From contig JBOHDE010000140.1 of the NCBI GenBank assembly GCA_050699035.1, positions 1 through 10,313 on the forward strand: 10,313 nucleotides of DNA, given 5' to 3'. The translations under genes were made by a program, and so were the position numbers. The first letter of the stretch is position 1, and each line of letters begins with the position of its first letter. This DNA is from WHTB01 sp050699035. GTDB taxonomy: Bacteria > Actinomycetota > Actinomycetes > Propionibacteriales > Nocardioidaceae. The notes under the pieces were generated by a model. It ran no database searches, was not told where the DNA came from, and saw only the letters and a list, made by a program, of their open reading frames with translations. Below are positions 1 through 4,492 of this stretch, piece by piece.

Positions 1-663
1 CGCGTCGACGCCGGCGACCGCGGCGGCGGGAGGCATCCAGGCCACCCGGTCGGCCTCCCCGGACACGTCCCGGGTGCGCTGGCCGTCCGGCAGCGCGGCG
101 ACGAAGAACCGGGTGTCGTAGCGCCGCGGCTCGAACTCCGGGGTGATCCAGTGCGCCCAGTAGCCGAGCAGGTCGGAGCGCAGCACCAGCCCCCGTTTGG
201 CCAGGAACTCGGCGAAAGCGAGGTCGTGCCGCACCAGCGCCTCACGGTCGGCCTCCCAGTCGTCACCGGTCGGGTCGGCGACCACGGTGGCCTCGGTCGG
301 GCCGGCGAGCAGCACGCCCGACTCCTCGAAGGTCTCGCGGACGGCCGCGCAGACCAGGGCCCGCGCCAGCGCCTCGTCACAGCGCATCCGGTCGGCCCAT
401 GCACCGGCGGCCGGGCCCGCCCATGCCGTACCCGCGTCCTCGTCCCTCGGGTCGACACCACCGCCGGGGAACGCGTACATACCGCCGGCAAAGGCCATCC
501 CCAGGTGCCGCCGCAGGAGGTACGACTCGACGCCGCCGGCGCCGGGCCGGAGCAGCACGACGGTCGCCGCCGAGCGCGGCACCGCCGGCGTACGCCCGCC
601 CTCGGCGAAGGCCCTCGCATGCTCGACCAACTCCGGGGGAAGCCGCCGGGAGTTGTCGACCAC
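1..663 (-). CDS. NUDIX hydrolase, NUDT19-like; 3' end outside the window
   Basis: Predicted nucleoside-diphosphate-linked pyrophosphohydrolase. 221 codons are visible, with no stop before the left edge. The frame opens with GTG at 663, two bases after the ridA stop, so the two genes are probably translationally coupled. The Nudix signature is split. Residues 66-69 (PGGG) start it, G69 and E75 satisfy the GX5E spacing, and RETFEESG follows at 109-116. That is 26 residues later than in the canonical motif. Such an insertion inside the Nudix box is known in NUDT19/NUDT7-type proteins, some of which cleave CoA or acyl-CoA. Substrate here is inferred only; a (d)NTP, NDP-sugar or CoA derivative are all possible. 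The DUF4177-RidA-NUDIX order points to a housekeeping or damage-control role rather than part of the catabolic cluster to the right. Confidence 0.85.
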   Translation of the reverse strand, partial: MVDNSRRLPPELVEHARAFAEGGRTPAVPRSAATVVLLRPGAGGVESYLLRRHLGMAFAGGMYAFPGGGVDPRDEDAGTAWAGPAAGAWADRMRCDEALARALVCAAVRETFEESGVLLAGPTEATVVADPTGDDWEADREALVRHDLAFAEFLAKRGLVLRSDLLGYWAHWITPEFEPRRYDTRFFVAALPDGQRTRDVSGEADRVAWMPPAAAVAGVDA

Positions 664-665
664 GG

Positions 666-1127
666 TCAGGAGACCTCGACCAGGATCTCGACCTCGACCG
701 GCGCGTCCAGCGGCAGGGCCGCGACGCCGACCGCCGAGCGGGCATGCTGGCCGGCGTCGCCGAACACCTCGCCGAGCAGCTCGGACGCGCCGTTGGCGAC
801 CTGCGGCTGGCCGGTGAAGTCGGGCGTCGACGCCACGAACGCGACCACCTTGACGATCCTGGTGATGCTCGACAGGTCACCGACCTCGGCCTTGACGGCG
901 GCGATCGCGTTGAGGGCGCACTGCTTGGCGCACTCGGTCGCCTCCTCGGGGCTCACCTCGCCGCCGACCTTGCCGGCCGCGACCAGCTCCCCGTCGCGCA
1001 GCGGCACCTGGCCAGAGGTGAAGACATAGTTGCCGGTGCGTACGGCCGGCACGTAGGACGCCACCGGCTTGGCGACGGACGGGACCTCGAGGCCGAGGCG
1101 GGCGAGGTTGTCCTCGGGGCTCGGCAT
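666..1127 (-). CDS. RidA/YjgF/YER057c/UK114-family protein with intact arginine
   Basis: Soluble 153-residue protein of the RidA family, whose best known members are trimeric and hydrolyse reactive enamine/imine intermediates formed by PLP enzymes. ATG at 1127 is chosen because it overlaps the DUF4177 stop by one base (TGATG) and gives a family-typical start, MPSPEDNLARLG. The family arginine that binds the substrate carboxylate is present as R130 in the stretch HARSAVGV, followed by the usual VEVEILVEV C-terminal strand. It is longer than the ~130-residue canonical RidA, with an extra segment near 50-62 (AAGKVGGEV) typical of the longer actinobacterial variants. It sits between DUF4177 and the NUDIX gene in an apparent three-gene operon. 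Imine deaminase activity is inferred from the retained arginine and is not proven. Confidence 0.9.
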   Translation of the reverse strand: MPSPEDNLARLGLEVPSVAKPVASYVPAVRTGNYVFTSGQVPLRDGELVAAGKVGGEVSPEEATECAKQCALNAIAAVKAEVGDLSSITRIVKVVAFVASTPDFTGQPQVANGASELLGEVFGDAGQHARSAVGVAALPLDAPVEVEILVEVS

Positions 1128-1282
1128 CAGGCCTTCTCCCGCTTCAGGTAGGCGACGACGTTCTCGGGGTTCGGGCCCGGCACGACCTGCACCAGCTCCC
1201 ACCCGTCCTCTCCCCAGTTGTCGAGGATGTCCTTGGTGACGTGTACGAGAAGGGGCACGGTCGCGTATTCCCACTTGGTCAT
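1127..1282 (-). CDS. DUF4177-type small protein
   Basis: A 51-residue protein beginning MTKWEYATVPLLVH and carrying the WEYxxV ... GWELVQV ... YLKR pattern of the DUF4177 family of small proteins (W4-E5-Y6; G27-W28-E29-L30; Y45-L46-K47-R48). The biochemical function is not known. ATG at 1282 is preferred over upstream in-frame starts because the family begins at this motif and a TAGAGT -10 hexamer lies seven bases upstream, which fits a leaderless message. The stop codon shares one base with the ridA start, so this is the first gene of the unit DUF4177-ridA-NUDIX. Confidence 0.85.
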   Translation of the reverse strand: MTKWEYATVPLLVHVTKDILDNWGEDGWELVQVVPGPNPENVVAYLKREKA

Positions 1283-1295
1283 GCGTCGGACTCTA
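1283..1295 (-). promoter_or_regulatory. Candidate leaderless promoter of the DUF4177-ridA-NUDIX unit
   Basis: Read on the minus strand, TAGAGT (1295-1290) matches the actinobacterial -10 pattern TANNNT. It is followed by exactly seven bases and then the ATG at 1282, so transcription would begin at or next to the start codon. No purine-rich ribosome-binding site precedes this ATG, which agrees with a leaderless transcript. The -35 region is poor. Confidence 0.5.
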
Positions 1296-1297
1296 AC

Positions 1298-1318
1298 GGG
1301 CGGGTATACGGGGCGGGT
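1298..1318 (+). promoter_or_regulatory. Candidate promoter/operator of the hydrolase gene with direct repeats
   Basis: TATACG (1305-1310) resembles a -10 box and ends six bases before the GTG at 1317. The octamer GGGCGGGT occurs twice, at 1298-1305 and 1311-1318, bracketing TATACG with a 13-bp period. A GGGT-G-ACCC palindrome covers 1315-1323, over the start codon. The region is shared with the oppositely directed DUF4177 promoter. A regulator using the repeats is inference. Confidence 0.3.
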
Positions 1319-2228
1319 GACCCGTCTCAGTTGGATCGCCGTGCTCCCCATTGGGCTCACCGTCGGCCTGGTCATGGGGCTGGGTGTGAGCGGGTGCTCG
1401 GCGAGTCCGGAGGCCGGCGGCGACGCGGGTCGTAGGGTGACGCCGGTGAACCCTCGCGACGTGCTGGACCGTCCGGCCCGCAAGCCCGACGCCGTGCTGA
1501 CCTACGGCACGCACCCGGACCAGCTGCTCGACGTACACCTGCCGCCGCGCCCGGTCGACGGGGCCGCACCGGCGCCGGTCGTCGTCTTCCTGCACGGCGG
1601 GTTCTGGCGGCAGGCCTTCGACCGCACGCACACCCGGCCGCTGGCCGAGGCGTTGGCGGCGGAGGGGTACGTCGTGGTGACACCGGAGTTCCGCCGGTCC
1701 GGCGGCGACGGCGGTTATCCCGAGACGTTCGACGACGTGGCCGCGGCGCTGGACGCCGTACCCACGATCGAGTCGGTCGCGCCGGGGCGGGCCGATCTGG
1801 CGGATGTGACGCTGGCCGGGCATTCGGCGGGCGGTCAGCTGGCGATGTGGGCGGCGCTGCGGCCGGGTGGGCTGTCGGGTGGGTTGTCGGGCGGGCCGTC
1901 GGTGCGGCGGGTGGTGGCGTTGGCGCCGGTGGCGGACCTGGTCGCGGCGTATGAGCGGGGGCTGGACGGTGATGCGGTCGAGGCGCTGATGGGTGGGTCG
2001 CCGAAGGAGCTGCCCGCGGCGTACGCGGCTGCCGACCCGACGCGGATGCTGCCCGCGTCGGTGCCGATCACGGTGATCCATGGTGACCGCGACGACCGGG
2101 TGCCGGTGGAGATGTCGCGCGCGCTGACCGGGGTGTCGTACGTGGAGCTCGACGGGATGGAGCACTTCGGGCTGATCGACCCGCTGTCGCCGGCCTGGCC
2201 GGACGTGCTGGCCGCGATCAACGGCTAG
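1317..2228 (+). CDS. Alpha/beta-hydrolase lipoprotein (esterase/kynurenine-formamidase-like)
   Basis: A 303-residue predicted exported serine hydrolase anchored to the outer face of the membrane. The GTG start at 1317 gives a classic lipoprotein signal: a short N-region with R3, a long hydrophobic stretch (about 4-23) and a VSGC lipobox. An ATG farther upstream would add a charged, non-signal N-terminus. The catalytic fold is clear: HGGFW oxyanion motif at 93-97, nucleophile elbow GHSAGG at 168-173 with Ser170, HGDRDDRVP near 255-263 with the likely acid Asp259, and His283 in the MEHFG segment. This arrangement is that of the BD-FAE/esterase-lipase and kynurenine formamidase-like group; the substrate is unknown. 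A Gly-Leu-Ser-Gly repeat follows the nucleophile segment (around 184-193). It is divergent from the DUF4177 operon and has no obvious partner gene. Confidence 0.85.
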   Translation: MTRLSWIAVLPIGLTVGLVMGLGVSGCSASPEAGGDAGRRVTPVNPRDVLDRPARKPDAVLTYGTHPDQLLDVHLPPRPVDGAAPAPVVVFLHGGFWRQAFDRTHTRPLAEALAAEGYVVVTPEFRRSGGDGGYPETFDDVAAALDAVPTIESVAPGRADLADVTLAGHSAGGQLAMWAALRPGGLSGGLSGGPSVRRVVALAPVADLVAAYERGLDGDAVEALMGGSPKELPAAYAAADPTRMLPASVPITVIHGDRDDRVPVEMSRALTGVSYVELDGMEHFGLIDPLSPAWPDVLAAING

Positions 2229-2266
2229 CCGCCTGCGGGCGTGGACCCGTGTCGGCGAACCAGAAA

Positions 2267-2310
2267 CAACTGAGAGTTACGGACGCCCTGGCGTAGGTAG
2301 CTCTCAGTTG
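2267..2310. repeat. Long hairpin with perfect 10-bp arms CAACTGAGAG
   Basis: CAACTGAGAG (2267-2276) and CTCTCAGTTG (2301-2310) are perfect reverse complements. In RNA the stem extends inward by four more pairs including a U-G wobble (2277-2280 with 2297-2300), then an internal loop, then CGC/GCG closing the CCTG tetraloop (2287-2290). It lies 38 bp after the hydrolase stop. It may terminate that gene, although no T run follows on the plus strand. On the minus strand a TGTTTCTGG tail follows. Confidence 0.6.
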
Positions 2311-2329
2311 CCGGACCGCGAAGCCGTGA

Positions 2330-2379
2330 TCGCTGGGGAAACCGGCGGACGCCAGAGGGCATGAAAGTCTCCCCAGCGA
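2330..2379. repeat. Inverted repeat, 10-bp arms TCGCTGGGGA
   Basis: TCGCTGGGGA (2330-2339) and TCCCCAGCGA (2370-2379) are perfect complements around a 30-base interior. It directly precedes the terminator-like hairpin at 2382. Confidence 0.5.
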
Positions 2380-2381
2380 CC

Positions 2382-2400
2382 CGGTCGCGCCGACCGTTTT
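2382..2400 (+). terminator. Intrinsic-terminator-like hairpin with TTTT
   Basis: CGGTCG (2382-2387) and CGACCG (2391-2396) form a perfect six-base-pair GC-rich stem with a CGC triloop. TTTT follows at once (2397-2400), the only notable T run in the gap. This is the best terminator candidate for the hydrolase transcript, though 154 bp past its stop. Confidence 0.45.
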
Positions 2401-2433
2401 GCAGTTCGGGGAAACCTGGCACCAGCAGGCCGT

Positions 2434-2454
2434 GAGGCGGCGGCGGACCGCCTC
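2434..2454. repeat. Short hairpin GAGGCGG/CCGCCTC
   Basis: Perfect seven-base arms at 2434-2440 and 2448-2454 with a seven-base loop. It is part of the chain of stem-loops in this gap. The GC-rich composition means a chance match is possible. Confidence 0.35.
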
Positions 2455-2459
2455 CCTGG

Positions 2460-2543
2460 ACGGCACAGTCCCGTGCCTTGTGGGATCACCCCCACGTCTG
2501 CAGCAGTGGGGGTGACCCTGAACGGCACGGTCCCGTGCCGTTC
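2460..2543. repeat. Composite inverted repeat: 36-nt arms plus nested palindromes
   Basis: Arms 2460-2495 and 2506-2541 are reverse complements at 28 of 36 positions. The inner ten pairs (2486-2495 with 2506-2515) are perfect, around a 10-base loop containing CTGCAG. Each arm is itself palindromic. The right arm holds GAACGGCACGG (2520-2530), two bases, and its exact complement (2533-2543). The left arm has the decayed version GGCACAG/CCGTGCC (2462-2468, 2471-2477). The pattern is that of a REP/MITE-like intergenic element rather than a simple terminator. No transposase or target duplication is seen. Confidence 0.55.
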
Positions 2544-2578
2544 GGTGCAATCTCGGGACATGTGCGCGATCCCTGGCC

Positions 2579-2596
2579 GGGTAACACGCCTCGTTC
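2579..2596. repeat. Short repeat, copy C (8-nt internal deletion)
   Basis: These 18 bases match copies A (3573-3598) and B (3635-3660) except that the eight bases CGGTTACG are missing, which removes one arm of the hairpin. The preceding TGGCC is also shared with copy B. Its right end overlaps the start of the hydratase relic. Confidence 0.5.
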
Positions 2597-2640
2597 GCCG
2601 CGTTGGCGATGCCGGCGATGTGCGGGGGTTCGGCGTTGAC
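2591..2640 (-). pseudogene. Relic of an enoyl-CoA hydratase 3' region (about 17 codons)
   Basis: 2591-2640 matches 3771-3820, inside the crotonase gene, at about 39 of 50 bases without gaps. On the minus strand, in the matching frame, it reads VNAEPPHIAGIANAANE against FNADTEHIAGISNVAFD in the intact enzyme: nine identical residues plus D/E exchanges. Similarity stops abruptly on both sides and no start or stop belongs to it, so it cannot be a gene. It may be a remnant of a duplicated or lost paralogue. Chance similarity is unlikely but not excluded at this length. Confidence 0.45.
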
Positions 2641-2701
2641 GTGGAACCCGGCGCTGCATCGGTGCGTCCCACCCTCAGTCACCACACTCCGAGGGACCGT
2701 C

Positions 2702-3640
2702 ATGTCACCTGTGCGTTCCGCCCTGATCGCCACCGCAGCCGTCGGGCTGGCGGCCTGCAGCGGAGCCGCTCCTGCTGGGGACGACGGCGCCGCCACCCCA
2801 GTCCTCACCAAGGTCGAGCGCCCGGCCGACCTGGTCGGCACCTGGCGCGTCCGGGCCGGCGACGGCCGGCTGCTGCTCAGCGCTTACCTCGAGCTATCGC
2901 ACCACCAGATGAAGCTGACCACACCGTCGTGCGGCGGGATGCGGGCGTACTGGGAGGGTGACGCCGCCGGCAACTTCGTGGTGCTCGCGCAGTCCACTCG
3001 CCCGCTGTGCGGCGGACCTGACGCTACGGTGCCGCACTGGCTGATCTCGGCCGCACGGTTCGAGGCGGTTGGCGAGCAGGTCAGGCTGATCGACCGCGGC
3101 GGCGCAACGGTCGGCGTCCTCACACGGCATGGCCGACAGCCGGTCGACCGCCGGGCCGACCAACTCCCCACCGCGTTGCCCCCGCCCACCGACCTGGAGC
3201 CTGCCACGATGGCCAGCTTGGTCGGCAGGGAGTGGCTGCCGGTGTACGACAGCAGCCTGATCGCCCGCTGGCCGTACGTCACCTTCGCCGAGGATCGCTC
3301 GTTCGGCGGATCCGACGGCTGCAACGACCAGCACGGCCGGTTCTCACTGGGCGGCGACGGACTGCTGGTGGCCGTCCAGGGCGCTCAGCGGGAGGCGGGC
3401 TGCGACAACATCTCGATCGGCGAGTGGCTCCACTCGGCGACGCGCGCGGTGTTCGACGGCGACCACCTGGTGCTGCTCAACAGCGCGGGCCGGGAGGCGG
3501 GCCGGCTGCGTCCGATCGAGCCGATCGACGACGCCATTTCTTCGGCGACCCGAGTGCCAGCACCGGAGCCCGGGGTAACACGCGGTTACGCCTCGTTCAC
3601 CAGCGCCCTGAGCCTTGCAAGGCTCGGGTTGGCCGGGTAA
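2702..3640 (+). CDS. Lipoprotein with two META/HslJ-like halves
   Basis: A 312-residue predicted exported lipoprotein of unknown function. The ATG at 2702 has a GAGGGA ribosome-binding site (2691-2696) and gives a lipoprotein signal with an LAAC lipobox, Cys19 being the lipidated residue. Two similar units follow. The first (about 43-140) has C77-G78-G79 and C103, then a WLISAA segment. The second (about 168-275) is the clearer META domain: WPYVTFAEDRSFGGSDGCN with C207-N208, then C234, EWLHSATRAVF and a closing GDHLVLLNSAGREAGRL strand. META domains occur in HslJ and other bacterial surface lipoproteins and are linked to stress or antibiotic tolerance, without a known reaction. From G291 to the stop the protein is encoded by repeat A, the 3607-3628 hairpin and the start of repeat B, so this tail is probably an acquired extension. 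A weak -35-like TTGACG lies at 2636-2641. Confidence 0.8.
   Translation: MSPVRSALIATAAVGLAACSGAAPAGDDGAATPVLTKVERPADLVGTWRVRAGDGRLLLSAYLELSHHQMKLTTPSCGGMRAYWEGDAAGNFVVLAQSTRPLCGGPDATVPHWLISAARFEAVGEQVRLIDRGGATVGVLTRHGRQPVDRRADQLPTALPPPTDLEPATMASLVGREWLPVYDSSLIARWPYVTFAEDRSFGGSDGCNDQHGRFSLGGDGLLVAVQGAQREAGCDNISIGEWLHSATRAVFDGDHLVLLNSAGREAGRLRPIEPIDDAISSATRVPAPEPGVTRGYASFTSALSLARLGLAG
3573..3598. repeat. Short palindromic repeat, copy A (inside the META lipoprotein frame)
   Basis: A 26-base unit differing from copy B at one position. It contains the hairpin GTAAC-ACGCG-GTTAC (3575-3589). It is translated in the lipoprotein frame as GVTRGYASF, residues 291-299. Confidence 0.7.
3607..3628. terminator. 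Perfect palindrome between repeats A and B; possible bidirectional terminator
   Basis: GAGCCTTGCAAGGCTC (3610-3625) is a perfect 16-base palindrome. With flanking CCT/GGG pairs it forms a nine-base-pair stem closing a TGCA loop. It lies between the convergent ends of the lipoprotein (stop 3638-3640) and the crotonase gene (stop 3677-3679), a natural place for a shared terminator. There is no U tract beyond TT. It lies within the lipoprotein reading frame. Confidence 0.4.
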
Positions 3641-3660
3641 TACGCGGTTACGCCTCGTTC
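3635..3660. repeat. Short palindromic repeat, copy B
   Basis: This copy is 25 of 26 identical to copy A, in direct orientation with a 62-bp period. One change (C to T) turns a stem pair into a G-T wobble. It supplies the TAA stop (3638-3640) of the META lipoprotein and ends 16 bp before the stop of the crotonase gene on the other strand. Confidence 0.7.
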
Positions 3661-3676
3661 TCGGGTCCCGGAAACG

Positions 3677-4477
3677 TCAGCGGTACGGAGAGAAGTCCGG
3701 CGGGCGCTTCTCGGCGAAGGCGGCAGCCCCCTCGCGACCCTCCGGCGTCTCGACGAACAGGTCCAGACCGTCGAACGCCACGTTGGAGATCCCCGCGATG
3801 TGCTCGGTGTCGGCGTTGAAGGAGTGCTTCAGGAACTTCAGGGCAGTCGGCGAGTACGACGCGATCTTGCGGGCGTACTCACGGGCCTTGTCGAGCAGCT
3901 CGTCGGCCGGCACGACGTCGTTGACGAGATTCCAGCGCTCCGCAGTCTCCGCGTCGTACAGGTCGAGCAGGAACCAGATCTGCCGGGCCCGCTTCTCCCC
4001 GACCACGCGGGCAAGGTACGTCGACCCGAACCCCGCGTCGAACGACCCGACCCGCGGCCCGGCCTGGCCGAACCGCGCATGTGACGCCGCGATGGACAGG
4101 TCGCACAGCACATGCAGCACATGCCCGCCGCCGACCGCGACGCCGTTGACGGCCGCGATCACCGGCTTCGGCACGTCGCGGATCATCCGGTGCAGCCGCT
4201 CGATCTCGAACAGCCCCCACTCGGTCTCGCCGTACGACCCGGTCTCGGCGCGCTCCTTGACGTCACCGCCGGCGCAGAACGCCTTCTCGCCCGCGCCGGT
4301 CAGGATGATCGCCGCCACCCGCCGGTCGGCCCACGCGTGCTTGAAGGCGGACAGCAGCTCGTCGACCGTACGGCCGCGGAACGAGTTCATCCGGTCGGGC
4401 CGATTGATCGTGATGATCGCGAACGCGTCCTCCTCGACGGAGTACGTCACGTCGGTGAACTCTGCGGGCTTGATCAT
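3677..4477 (-). CDS. Crotonase-fold enzyme, BadI/MenB type (ring-opening hydrolase or enoyl-CoA hydratase)
   Basis: A 266-residue cytoplasmic crotonase. ATG at 4477 is preferred: GGGGAG stands a few bases upstream, while the TTG at 4492 abuts the thiolase stop. Crotonase marks are FCAGGD (67-72) and AVGGGH (114-119) for the oxyanion hole. The segment GSFDAGFGSTYLARVVGEKRARQIW (144-168) and the ending AEKRPPDFSPY are typical of dihydroxynaphthoyl-CoA synthase (MenB) and of 2-ketocyclohexanecarboxyl-CoA hydrolase (BadI), and differ from ordinary beta-oxidation hydratases. SPTALKFLKHSFNADTEHIAG (209-229) is nearer to BadI from memory. With a thiolase, SDR and importer nearby and no menaquinone genes, a ring-opening role on a 2-oxocycloalkane-carboxyl-CoA is the favoured inference. 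It follows the thiolase gene by 15 bp and ends convergent with the META lipoprotein. Confidence 0.85.
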   Translation of the reverse strand: MIKPAEFTDVTYSVEEDAFAIITINRPDRMNSFRGRTVDELLSAFKHAWADRRVAAIILTGAGEKAFCAGGDVKERAETGSYGETEWGLFEIERLHRMIRDVPKPVIAAVNGVAVGGGHVLHVLCDLSIAASHARFGQAGPRVGSFDAGFGSTYLARVVGEKRARQIWFLLDLYDAETAERWNLVNDVVPADELLDKAREYARKIASYSPTALKFLKHSFNADTEHIAGISNVAFDGLDLFVETPEGREGAAAFAEKRPPDFSPYR

Positions 4478-4492
4478 CAGGCTCCCCAACAA

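Larger units (their letters stand above)
2229..2701. other. 473-bp gene-free, stem-loop-rich intergenic region
   Basis: No reading frame here looks real: long open frames exist on both strands but overlap each other, lack family resemblance over their length and are explained by high GC. Instead, 2267-2543 holds at least six consecutive inverted repeats, listed separately. The short word GGGGAAACC is repeated at 2335-2343 and 2408-2416. A truncated repeat copy and a hydratase relic lie at 2579-2640. The right end carries the ribosome-binding site of the META lipoprotein (GAGGGA, 2691-2696). The region could be a terminator array, a non-coding RNA or an intergenic repeat element. Confidence 0.6.

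Noticed and set aside
151..1151. Long plus-strand open frames opposite the NUDIX and RidA genes
   Set aside because: They are Arg/Pro-rich antisense frames of genes with clear family motifs on the minus strand.
1865..1903. Short GGGTGGGTTGTCGG-type repeats in the hydrolase gene as a regulatory element
   Set aside because: They lie in frame and simply encode a Gly-Leu-Ser-Gly stretch, a likely surface loop.
2218..2841. Long open frame on the minus strand (207 codons) covering the gap and the start of the META lipoprotein
   Set aside because: It overlaps a well supported gene, covers the inverted repeats, has no family resemblance except the short hydratase relic, and is flanked by equally long frames in other phases, as expected at this GC content.
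3573..3660. CRISPR-like array
   Set aside because: Only two intact repeat copies with a single spacer that is itself a palindrome, and no cas genes.
3677..4477. Naming the crotonase as menaquinone MenB
   Set aside because: The GSFDAG and EKRPPDFS segments do fit MenB, but no other menaquinone gene is present, and the neighbours (thiolase, SDR, importer) fit a BadI-like catabolic role better. The call is left open between the two.
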